Program-made: the position numbers and the translations under genes
The notes under the pieces: generated by a model
Seen by the model: the letters and a program-made list of their open reading frames with translations, nothing else
The model's database searches: none
Told to the model about the DNA's origin: nothing
Origin: Peptoniphilus faecalis
Lineage (GTDB): Bacteria; Bacillota; Clostridia; Tissierellales; Peptoniphilaceae
NCBI RefSeq assembly: GCF_012976305.1
Contig: NZ_JABDSR010000010.1
Span: forward strand, 28,068-92,067
Length of the DNA: 64,000 bases
Direction of reading: 5' to 3'
Part shown: positions 1 to 7,651 of the stretch, piece after piece
How the letters are laid out: the number at the start of each line of letters is the position of its first letter
How positions within the stretch are numbered: position 1 is the stretch's first letter

Positions 1-121
1 GTCTATCTTCTGATTTTATTTCCCTTTGTTGATCAATGTTTGCTTTCATTTCTTTCTTTTTTGAATCAGAAAGAGTCTTAGAGTTTTCAATTAAATCTTT
101 TTCTTTTTTATTGTCTACCAT
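1..121 (-). CDS. N-terminus of a charged hypothetical protein (cut by window edge)
   Basis: A reading frame starts with ATG at 121 on the minus strand, preceded by a clear GGAGG about 7 bases upstream, and runs off the left edge after 40 codons without a stop. The visible part is highly charged (MVDNKKEKDLIENSK...), rich in Lys, Glu and Asp, with no hydrophobic or signal segment, so it looks cytoplasmic and probably helical. Nothing identifies the family. The good ribosome binding site and the divergent arrangement with the ABC exporter at 266 support a real gene. Confidence 0.55.
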   Translation of the reverse strand, partial: MVDNKKEKDLIENSKTLSDSKKKEMKANIDQQREIKSEDR

Positions 122-265
122 AATATCCCTCCATATATATATTATTACAAATGCGGTTTAAATACAATTCCTTTAAATAAGGTATATAATATTTTTATTA
201 AAGTGTTTTATTAAATTATTTTGGGTATATATATGTTATAATTAAATAAATTTAGGAAGTGTTAT

Positions 266-1999
266 ATGTTAAAAATTATTTTTAATAATTTAGGCGAGTA
301 CAAAAAGTATGCAGTACTCTCGCCTTTTTTTGTTTTGTTAGAAGTTTTAACGAATACATCTATTCCCTTTTACATGACAAAAATTATTGATCAAGGCATA
401 CTAAAAAATTCAAGTGAAAATATAATTCATTTTGGCATTATATTATTTATATGTGCAGCAATTTCTCTTGCAACAGGCATAATTTCAGGTTATCTTGCCA
501 CAAAGGCATCAAGTGGCCTTGCAAAAAATATGCGTTACTCCATGTTTGAGAATATTACAAATTTTTCCTTTGAAAACATGGACAAATTCAAGAGAGGAAC
601 TCTCATCACTAGGATGACTACCGATGTACAAATGGTACAAATGGCATTCCAAATGACTACTAGAATGGCGATAAGATCTCCACTTACAATGTTCTTTTGT
701 TTTATCATGAGTTTTAAACTCTCCAAAGAACTTGCTCCAACCTTTATAATTATAATTCCACTAATTGCAATTGGAATGGGGATTATAATCAAGGGAGCCT
801 ATCCAATTTTTGAAAGAGTTTTTGAAATAACAGACAAATTAAACACAGATGTGTCAGAAAACTTGTCTGCAATTAGAGTTGTTAAATCCTTTGTAAAAGA
901 AGATAAGGAAATAAAAAAGTTTAATAATGTTTCTGACGATCTTCAAAATAATTACATCAAGGCAGAAAAACTTCTCGCCTTTACAAATCCACTTATGAAT
1001 TTTTCCACATACCTTATGACGATTTTAATTGCATGGCTTGGTAGTCACTTCATTGTGGCTGGAAACATGAGCACCGGTGCACTAACAGGTCTTGTGACTT
1101 ATGCAATTCAAATTCAAATTTCGCTCATGACGCTTTCAATGATTATCGTACAAATCACTATAGCGAGAAATTCCATTGTACGTATAAACGAAGTAATTGC
1201 TACAAAACCATCTATATTTAGTCCTGAAAATGCTGTAAGTGAAGTGAAAAATGGAGAAATTGTTTTTGATGATGTCTATTTTTCTTATTCAGGTGACCTA
1301 AAAAAATCAGTTTTAGAAAATATAAATTTAAAGATAAACTCTGGGGACTATGTTGGAATAATTGGTCCAACAGGCTCTGGTAAATCTACTCTCATAAGTC
1401 TAATAGCAAGACTTTTTGACACTACAAGTGGAGAAGTATATGTTGGTGGAAAAAATGTTAGAGATTATGATCTTGTAGCTCTTAGAGATCAAGTTTCTGT
1501 CGTTTTACAAAAAAACCAACTATTTACTGGCACACTTCGTGAAAATTTAAAATGGGCTAATGAAAATTTATCTGACGAAGAGTTAAAAGAGGCACTTTAT
1601 ATTGCGTCATGCGACGACTTTATAGACCCAGAAAAAGATCTCGACATGGTTGTACAAAGAGGTGGCACTAACTTTTCTGGTGGACAAAAACAGAGAATTT
1701 CTATTGCAAGGTCTATTTTAAAAAACCCGAAAATTTTAATTATGGATGACTCAACTTCAGCCCTAGACAATAATACCGAAGAAAAAATAATTAATTCTCT
1801 AAACAATTTAAGACCCGATATGACAAAAATTTTGATTTCACAAAAAATTAAATCACTAAAAAATACTGATTATACCATCGTCATGGATTCTGGTGAAATA
1901 GAGAACATTGGAACACACGAAAATTTAATCAAAAACAGTAAAATTTATAAAGAAATTAATGAAACTCAAGAAAGCGACGGTGATTTTGATGCGCAATAA
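266..1999 (+). CDS. Heterodimeric ABC exporter, subunit with degenerate ATPase site
   Basis: A 577-residue half-transporter with an N-terminal ABC transmembrane domain (about residues 1-310, six helices) and a C-terminal nucleotide-binding domain. Visible motifs are Walker A GPTGSGKST, signature FSGGQKQR and Walker B ILIMDDSTSALD. The catalytic Glu after Walker B is Asp, and the switch His is Gln (ILISQKIKS instead of AHRLS). This is the pattern of the inactive-site half of exporters such as BmrC or TM287. The next gene carries the complementary changes. RBS AGGAAGTG precedes the ATG. It overlaps the partner gene by 11 bases, so the two are translationally coupled. Likely substrate: drugs or amphipathic compounds or peptides; the exact substrate cannot be read from sequence. 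Confidence 0.9.
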   Translation: MLKIIFNNLGEYKKYAVLSPFFVLLEVLTNTSIPFYMTKIIDQGILKNSSENIIHFGIILFICAAISLATGIISGYLATKASSGLAKNMRYSMFENITNFSFENMDKFKRGTLITRMTTDVQMVQMAFQMTTRMAIRSPLTMFFCFIMSFKLSKELAPTFIIIIPLIAIGMGIIIKGAYPIFERVFEITDKLNTDVSENLSAIRVVKSFVKEDKEIKKFNNVSDDLQNNYIKAEKLLAFTNPLMNFSTYLMTILIAWLGSHFIVAGNMSTGALTGLVTYAIQIQISLMTLSMIIVQITIARNSIVRINEVIATKPSIFSPENAVSEVKNGEIVFDDVYFSYSGDLKKSVLENINLKINSGDYVGIIGPTGSGKSTLISLIARLFDTTSGEVYVGGKNVRDYDLVALRDQVSVVLQKNQLFTGTLRENLKWANENLSDEELKEALYIASCDDFIDPEKDLDMVVQRGGTNFSGGQKQRISIARSILKNPKILIMDDSTSALDNNTEEKIINSLNNLRPDMTKILISQKIKSLKNTDYTIVMDSGEIENIGTHENLIKNSKIYKEINETQESDGDFDAQ

Positions 2000-3833
2000 T
2001 AAAACAAAAATTACATCTCTAGAAAATAAAACTGCAGCAAAAAAATTATTTTCCTTTATCTTTAAGAGGCATAAATATAAACTCCTTGCAGTTTCTTTAT
2101 TTGTAATAATTTCATCCTTTGCCACGATTTCCGTCTCACTTTTCATGAGATTTTTAATCGACGACTATGTACTTCCACTTTTAAATACTGACGTTCCCGA
2201 TTTTTCAAATCTCTTGGCATTGCTAATTAAAATGTCTTTATTCTTAGCAATAGGTGTACTTGCATCCTTTGCATATTCAAGGCTAATGGTTTACATTTCC
2301 GAAAACACTCTCGGAGACATTAGAAAGATGATGTTCAAAAAGATGCAGTCTTTTCCAGTATCTTACTTCGACAGCAAAAGTCACGGCGACATTATGAGTT
2401 ACTACACAAATGACGTAAGGGCACTTGGAGATATGATTTCCCAATCTTTTCCTTCCTTTGTATCCTCACTTATGACAATAACAATGGTTTTAATCGCCAT
2501 GTTTTCTCAATCTGTATTGTTGTCTCTTATAATAATCCTTACAGTTGGACTTATGATTTTTGTCATGAATGTAATTGGTGGAAAATCCTCCCATTATTTT
2601 ATGAGTCAACAAAATTCTCTCGCAAAAACCAATGGATACATCGAAGAAATGACTGACGGACTAAAAGTCATAAAAGTTTTTAATCACGAAGAAGCTGCAA
2701 AAAAAGACTTCAAAATTATAAACGATGAACTTATGGAAAACACCATGATCGCAAATAGATTAGGACTTTTCCTTTTTCCAATGATCTTTGGAATTGGGAA
2801 CTTTCAATACATTTTATTTGCAGTAATTGGCGGACTAATGGCAGTACATGGCGGCTTTGGTATTACTGTTGGCGTAGTTGCATCTTTCTTGCAGCTATCA
2901 AGAACCATTACTGGGCCCATGAGTCAAATAGGTGGCAATATAAATTCCGTTGTGCTTGCAATTGCAGGTGCAAGAAGAATTTTTGACTTCTTAGAAGTCA
3001 GTCCAGAAGACTATTCTGGTGACGTAGAAAAAGTTGTACGTGAAGTTAATGGAAAAGAAAAATATTTTTGGCATGACCTTGTAACAGATGAATACAGAGA
3101 ACTTTTGGGCAATATTAGATTTAATGACGTATCTTTCTCCTATGACGGCAAGAATAAAATTCTTAAAAATCTAAATCTCTATGCAAAACCAGGGCAAAAA
3201 GTTGCCTTCGTTGGCGCAACTGGAGCAGGAAAAACCACTATCACAAACTTAATAAATAGATTTTACGACATTGACAGTGGTGAAATTACCTTCGATGGCT
3301 TCGATATAAAGAGAATAAAAAAGAAAGATCTTCGCTCATCACTTGGTATGGTCCTTCAAGATACGCATCTATTTACCGGAACAATTGCAGAAAATATAAA
3401 TTATTCTGTAGATGAAGTTGACATGGAAAAAACTATTGCAGCTGCCAAGAGAACTAACGCTCATAATTTCATAAAAAATCTAAAGGATGGTTACGACACA
3501 ATTATCACTGGAGCAGGCAGCGAATTATCTGAAGGTCAAATGCAACTATTATCCATAGCCCGAGCAGAAATTTTTAATCCATCAGTTATGATTCTCGATG
3601 AAGCAACATCCTCCATAGATTCTCATACAGAAAAAATTGTACAAAGTGGAATGGACGAAATTATGAAAGGCAGAACAACTTTTGTAATCGCCCATAGACT
3701 TTCAACTATTATGAATTCCAATGTAATAATAGTTTTACAAAATGGAGAAATTGTAGAAAGAGGAGACCATAAAGATTTACTTGAACAAAAAGGAATTTAT
3801 TACAACCTCTACACAGGTGGCTTCGACGAATAA
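1989..3833 (+). CDS. Heterodimeric ABC exporter, catalytic subunit
   Basis: Second half-transporter, about 614 residues from the ATG at 1989, which has GGTGA just upstream. An earlier in-frame ATG at 1959 lies inside the first gene and lacks a good RBS. N-terminal six-helix domain (roughly residues 25-340), then a nucleotide-binding domain with Walker A GATGAGKTT, Walker B VMILDEATSSID with the catalytic Glu, and switch His in VIAHRLS. Its signature is LSEGQ rather than LSGGQ, the usual change in the subunit whose signature completes the degenerate site. With the upstream partner this forms one asymmetric membrane exporter (BmrCD/LmrCD class). A linker insertion between membrane and ATPase domains (about 345-385) is typical of this subunit. 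Confidence 0.9.
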   Translation: MRNNKTKITSLENKTAAKKLFSFIFKRHKYKLLAVSLFVIISSFATISVSLFMRFLIDDYVLPLLNTDVPDFSNLLALLIKMSLFLAIGVLASFAYSRLMVYISENTLGDIRKMMFKKMQSFPVSYFDSKSHGDIMSYYTNDVRALGDMISQSFPSFVSSLMTITMVLIAMFSQSVLLSLIIILTVGLMIFVMNVIGGKSSHYFMSQQNSLAKTNGYIEEMTDGLKVIKVFNHEEAAKKDFKIINDELMENTMIANRLGLFLFPMIFGIGNFQYILFAVIGGLMAVHGGFGITVGVVASFLQLSRTITGPMSQIGGNINSVVLAIAGARRIFDFLEVSPEDYSGDVEKVVREVNGKEKYFWHDLVTDEYRELLGNIRFNDVSFSYDGKNKILKNLNLYAKPGQKVAFVGATGAGKTTITNLINRFYDIDSGEITFDGFDIKRIKKKDLRSSLGMVLQDTHLFTGTIAENINYSVDEVDMEKTIAAAKRTNAHNFIKNLKDGYDTIITGAGSELSEGQMQLLSIARAEIFNPSVMILDEATSSIDSHTEKIVQSGMDEIMKGRTTFVIAHRLSTIMNSNVIIVLQNGEIVERGDHKDLLEQKGIYYNLYTGGFDE

Positions 3834-3987
3834 ACCTATTCATAGACATAAAGGGATTCTGGATTTTGAACTGACCTAAAATTAGAATTTAAGACTAATA
3901 TGTAATAAAATTTAAGACATTATCCTTTTTTAAATAATATTATAGCTATAAATATATGTACAAAAAAGGAGCTGTTGCAAAAGTCAA

Positions 3988-4050
3988 AAAAACGGCTCTA
4001 TAATATCTATAGAGATTTTACTTACCAATAGATGTTATAGAGCCGTTTTT
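3988..4050. terminator. Long bidirectional hairpin between exporter and hydrolase genes
   Basis: Inverted repeat of 23 bases (3988-4010 with 4028-4050), continuous except for one G-U type pair, with a 17-base loop. It is flanked by A-run on the left and T-run on the right, so it can terminate transcripts from both directions: the exporter on plus and the amidohydrolase on minus. Just upstream, at about 3968-3984, lies an insertion-sequence-end-like stretch (GGAGCTGTTGCAAAAGT), so the hairpin may be inherited from a lost mobile element. The rest of the 3834-4129 gap holds no gene that I can see. Confidence 0.7.
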
Positions 4051-4129
4051 ATTATCCTCGTTTTAAAAGCATAAGATTAAAACTACGCTTAGTTAATTTC
4101 TTTCTTCAATCAATAAACTTTAATAAAAT

Positions 4130-5317
4130 TTAAAGTTTTTCTAATAAATTAAAGGCTATAACTACCATTGATAAAACACCATTAAATAATGCATCCTCAT
4201 TTATTAATAATTTTGAGGAGTGCAAAGGTGCATTATTTGTATTTTTAAACCCCGTCCCTAATCTATACATAGCAGCAGGAATTACTTGTCCATAATATGC
4301 AAAATCTTCTGATCCCATAGAAGGATTAGGGTTATAAATATAATTTTCATCACCTAAATATTTAATAATTGACTCTTCTATAATGTTTGAAACAAAATCT
4401 TCGTTAAAAGATACAGGAGTTCCAAAATGTATATTAACTTCACACGACGCCCTGAATGTTTCACAAACACCCTTCGCTATTTCTCTTAATCTATCATGTA
4501 AAAATATTCTGGTATCTTCAGATAAAGCTCTAATTGCACCCTTAATTGAAACTTCATCTGGTATTGTATTATATGCATCTCCTGCGTGTATTGCCGAAAC
4601 TGTTATTACACCTTGTTCTAGAGGATCAGTTTCTCTGGATAAAATATTCTGAATAGCACAAATAAGATTACCTAAAATCATTATAGGATCAACAGAATTT
4701 TCTGGATGTGCTGCATGTCCTGATTTTCCTCTTATGACAATATCAAAAGTATCAGAGCACGCACACATTTTCCCATGTCTATGATAGATTTTCCCAGCTT
4801 CTATTTTTGGCCATACATGCAATCCAAATATGGCTTTAGGGATAGGTTCGTTGCTTAATGCACCATTTTCAATCATATACTTTGCACCTTGTCCGATTTC
4901 CTCTGCAGGTTGAAATATTAATTTAACACTTCCGTCTAAATCTTCTTTAAATTTATTTAGGATATATGCACAGCCTAATAAAGAAGTTATGTGAACGTCG
5001 TGCCCACATGCATGCATAACACCAGTATTAACTGATTTAAAGTCAAGATCATTTTCTTCTTTCATTGGTAAAGCATCAATATCAGCTCTCACTGCTACAC
5101 ATTTTTTACTTTTTCCACGAATTACAGCAACTACACCAGTAGAATTAATTTTTTTTATTTCAGTTAATCCGAACTCTTGTAATTTTTTTATTATATAATC
5201 TGTAGTGTTGTATTCCTTCATAGATAATTCAGGATTTCTATGAAGGTATCTTCTAATTTCAATGAATTTATTAATATTTAATTCTATTTCTTTTTTTATT
5301 TGATATAATTTCATCAT
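4130..5317 (-). CDS. M20D-family amidohydrolase (N-acyl amino acid / aminobenzoyl-glutamate type)
   Basis: A 395-residue zinc metallo-amidohydrolase. Metal-binding motifs typical of the HipO/AbgA/IAA-amino-acid hydrolase group are visible: ACGHDVH near residue 100, PAEEIGQGA near 137, GLHVWP near 167 and MGSEDFAYY near 335. The dimerisation domain sits between about 180 and 290. It lies 12 bases downstream of an AbgT-type transporter in the same direction, which suggests it cleaves the imported aminoacyl-glutamate or dipeptide in the cytoplasm. Two ATGs in tandem (5317, 5314) follow GGGGAG; the second has better spacing. Substrate is inferred from context; hippurate-like or N-acetyl amino acids are alternatives. 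Confidence 0.85.
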   Translation of the reverse strand: MMKLYQIKKEIELNINKFIEIRRYLHRNPELSMKEYNTTDYIIKKLQEFGLTEIKKINSTGVVAVIRGKSKKCVAVRADIDALPMKEENDLDFKSVNTGVMHACGHDVHITSLLGCAYILNKFKEDLDGSVKLIFQPAEEIGQGAKYMIENGALSNEPIPKAIFGLHVWPKIEAGKIYHRHGKMCACSDTFDIVIRGKSGHAAHPENSVDPIMILGNLICAIQNILSRETDPLEQGVITVSAIHAGDAYNTIPDEVSIKGAIRALSEDTRIFLHDRLREIAKGVCETFRASCEVNIHFGTPVSFNEDFVSNIIEESIIKYLGDENYIYNPNPSMGSEDFAYYGQVIPAAMYRLGTGFKNTNNAPLHSSKLLINEDALFNGVLSMVVIAFNLLEKL

Positions 5318-5329
5318 TTTCTCCCCTTT

Positions 5330-6901
5330 TTATATACCAACACCAGCACCAGGCCCAAGAGGAATATCAAATATAAACCAGATTATCAAGCTAATTGTTT
5401 GAACAATTAAAAGTGTAAATGTAAAAGGTAATTCAAGAGATATCATAGTACCTAAACCAACTTCTTTTTCATAATCAACTGGTTTATAATCCTCTAATAA
5501 TCCTAATATTACAGGTACGGCACCAGCTATAGGTGAAATTATATTAGTGGCTCCATCTCCTATCCTATAAGCAACTTGTGTTAAAGCTGGTGAAAATCCC
5601 ATAAGTGCAAACATAGGAACAAATACAGGTGCTAAAATTAACCATTTTGCTGATGCGCTTCCTATAAATAAATTCAATACTGTACACAATAAAATTAATA
5701 AAACTATCAATAATGTTGAAGCTATATTTAATGATTGTAAAAAATTAGATCCCTTAACTGCAATTATGGTTGCTATTTTGCTAGCATTAAACAAAGTTAC
5801 AAACATAGATGCTGTAAACATTGTTGGGAAAATAGATGTCATTCCTTTCAATTCTTCTTGTATATGTCTTGGAATATCACTTGCTTTTGTAATTGTTTTT
5901 GCTCCAATTCCATAAAAAGTACCTATCATAAAAAATATAAAAAATATTATAGGCATAACTGAGCTTATTAAAGGAGATTTTGGAAGGAAGCCTCCTTTTT
6001 CATTCTTAAAAAAAGCATTATCGGGTAAAGTTAAAAATAATATTATAAAAACAGATAAAATTAATCCAAATGCAGCAAATTTCAATCCTCTTTTTTCTAA
6101 ATCACTTAAATTAGTATCTATGCTACTATTGTTTTTTATAGAAGATTTATGATCTCCTAGATATTTAACTAAAAATTTCTCTGCGACCAGAGTTATAAAA
6201 ATTGTAAGTAATATTGTCATAGTAGCCATAAAATAATAATTTATAACTGGTGTTGTTGAACCCTCTAAGTTCATACTCGTAACTACACTTTCAGTAATAC
6301 CAGCAAGGAGAACATCTGAGTTGCTTATGAATAAACTTGCACTTAACCCTCCAGAAGCAGCAGCATAACCAGCTATTATCCCTATCCACGGATTTCTTCC
6401 TAAACTGCTAAAAACTACAGCTCCTATTGCTGGAGTGAACAAAATTCCAGCATCTGAAGCTATGCTAGAATTTATACCAATAAAAACTAATATAGCTGTA
6501 ACTAAATAGGCTGGAGAACCAAGAACTAATCTTTTTATGAAAGCATTTAATAATCCTGTTTGCTCAATAAGAGCAACTCCCATCATCATTACTAAAACAA
6601 CACCTAAAGGTGGAAATGTTATGTAGTTTTTTACTAAGTTCGACAAAAATTCTCTCATATATGAATAACTTAATAAATTATTTACTGTAACTTCTGTCGT
6701 CTCTAAACTACCTTCGACTGATGTCAAGTAATTTACTGATATACCTGATTTTGAAAGTAAAAAAGATGAAATCAATGTAATTGCCGAAAAAATTGCAAAT
6801 AACCAAAATGGATGTGGTAATTTATTTCCAACCTTTTCAATTATACTGATAAAACTACCTAATTTAGAGCTACTTTTATTTCTAGAATTTGAATTCTTCA
6901 T
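5330..6901 (-). CDS. abgT: AbgT-family aminobenzoyl-glutamate transporter
   Basis: A 523-residue integral membrane protein with about 12 hydrophobic segments and family sequences such as ISPIAGAVPVILGLL near the C-terminus and GINSSIASDAGILFTPAIGA near residue 150. This matches the AbgT family, which imports p-aminobenzoyl-glutamate or exports related compounds such as sulfonamides. It is the first gene of a two-gene operon with the M20D hydrolase, the same pairing as E. coli abgT with abgAB. RBS AAGGAGG sits 7 bases before the ATG. A sigma-A-type promoter lies at 6933-6961. Confidence 0.88.
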   Translation of the reverse strand: MKNSNSRNKSSSKLGSFISIIEKVGNKLPHPFWLFAIFSAITLISSFLLSKSGISVNYLTSVEGSLETTEVTVNNLLSYSYMREFLSNLVKNYITFPPLGVVLVMMMGVALIEQTGLLNAFIKRLVLGSPAYLVTAILVFIGINSSIASDAGILFTPAIGAVVFSSLGRNPWIGIIAGYAAASGGLSASLFISNSDVLLAGITESVVTSMNLEGSTTPVINYYFMATMTILLTIFITLVAEKFLVKYLGDHKSSIKNNSSIDTNLSDLEKRGLKFAAFGLILSVFIILFLTLPDNAFFKNEKGGFLPKSPLISSVMPIIFFIFFMIGTFYGIGAKTITKASDIPRHIQEELKGMTSIFPTMFTASMFVTLFNASKIATIIAVKGSNFLQSLNIASTLLIVLLILLCTVLNLFIGSASAKWLILAPVFVPMFALMGFSPALTQVAYRIGDGATNIISPIAGAVPVILGLLEDYKPVDYEKEVGLGTMISLELPFTFTLLIVQTISLIIWFIFDIPLGPGAGVGI

Positions 6902-6932
6902 GATTTTCCTCCTTAATTTATTATTTGATTAA

Positions 6933-6961
6933 ATTATAAAAGAATTGAATGTGATAATCAA
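6933..6961 (-). promoter_or_regulatory. Sigma-A promoter of the abgT operon
   Basis: On the minus strand TTGATT (6961-6956) and a perfect TATAAT (6938-6933) are separated by 17 bases, about 30 bases upstream of the abgT start. An 11-base perfect palindrome AACGCAGCGTT (6987-6997) lies about 26 bases upstream of the -35 box, where an activator or repressor could bind. Confidence 0.75.
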
Positions 6962-6986
6962 CTTTTTTATAAATGTGTTTCTTTTA

Positions 6987-6997
6987 AACGCAGCGTT
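6987..6997. promoter_or_regulatory. Palindromic operator candidate upstream of abgT
   Basis: AACGCAGCGTT is a perfect 11-base palindrome (odd centre). A related sequence, GCTGCGTTAA, occurs at 22335-22344 upstream of hutU. Both sites precede metabolic operons that depend on folate-type compounds. The shared regulator is inferred and unproven. Confidence 0.35.
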
Positions 6998-7085
6998 ACA
7001 ATTGATGTGAGATCAAATAAAAGAAAAATAGAGAGATATCCTGTATAGTTAAATTAACGAAATATAAAAAGAAAGGATACTCTCT

Positions 7086-7262
7086 ATGAATATAAAAAAC
7101 CAAAGATATTTACTACATATTAGATGCATGATATCATACTGTCAAAATTGTAAAAGTGGACATTCTGTTGCCTTTGTAATAAGGAGCTACAAAATTTCTA
7201 AAGCATCTTTAATGAGATGGAATAAAAGAATCTATGTTAGGGTTTTTATCACAAACGTTTGA
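7086..7262 (+). pseudogene. Truncated transposase N-terminus (HTH region)
   Basis: An ATG preceded by AAAGGAT starts a 58-codon frame ending in TGA at 7262. The product contains a helix-turn-helix-like stretch (FVIRSYKISKASLMRWNKR), as found in the first subdomain of IS3/IS481-type transposases, and then loses similarity abruptly. No DDE catalytic region follows in any frame, so this is a fragment. The hairpin just upstream is a common feature of transposase leaders and further supports the origin. Confidence 0.55.
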
Positions 7263-7298
7263 CTTCTATACATATATTTCTGTGTTAAAGTTTATTCA

Positions 7299-7345
7299 TT
7301 AATTGTTTTATTAACTTATGTAAAATAAGTTAATAAAACAATTAA
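7299..7345. repeat. 20-bp perfect inverted repeat, 7-nt loop
   Basis: Arms 7299-7318 and 7326-7345 are exact reverse complements, composed almost entirely of A and T, separated by TGTAAAA. There is no G/C-rich core and no adjacent T-run on either strand, so it is not a standard terminator. It separates the transposase fragment from the start-less frame and may mark a deletion junction or a transposon end. Confidence 0.6.
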
Positions 7346-7555
7346 ATCAGAAATAGCATTTTCTAAAATAAAATCAAGATTATCATATAAATTCCATCAT
7401 AAAGTAAAGCCAGATGCAGTAAGTAAAATAAATCTATTATCAATATTCTTAAATCTAAATAAAATACCATCAAAAAATAATAAAATACAAAGCAACTTAA
7501 AAAAATTTTTTCAATCAAAAAAGATAATTTCTAGATTCAAATGTTTAATAAAAAA

Positions 7556-7596
7556 AGTGATGATCAGAATAGAGTTATCTATTCTGCAACATCACT
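7556..7596. repeat. Dispersed hairpin family, copy 1
   Basis: Stem 7556-7573 with 7578-7596, loop GTTA. The right arm reads TCTATTCTGCAACATCACT and matches the right arms of hairpins at 22501-22521 and 58192-58213. The left arm lacks one base relative to the right. It lies downstream of (3' to) the minus-strand fhs gene and could terminate it, though it seems to descend from a mobile element. Confidence 0.6.
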
Positions 7597-7651
7597 ATTG
7601 TCTTCATGTTTATAATTATATAAAGAAAGGTAAACTATAGTTTTTAGAATA

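Larger units (their letters stand above)
7035..7640. mobile_element. Transposon graveyard between abgT and fhs operons
   Basis: The 750-base gap 6902-7651 holds no intact gene but several mobile-element relics. A hairpin leader (7035-7083) precedes a broken transposase start (7086-7262). A 20-base perfect inverted repeat follows (7299-7345). From 7329 to 7640 an open but start-less frame of about 103 codons, rich in Lys, Ile and Ser, runs through a copy of the dispersed hairpin (7556-7596). I do not recognise that second frame; it may be a decayed transposase C-terminus or chance. Confidence 0.55.

Noticed and set aside
1959..1988. Earlier ATG for the second ABC exporter gene
   Set aside because: It lies inside the first gene without a suitable RBS; ATG 1989 has GGTGA and gives the usual short overlap.
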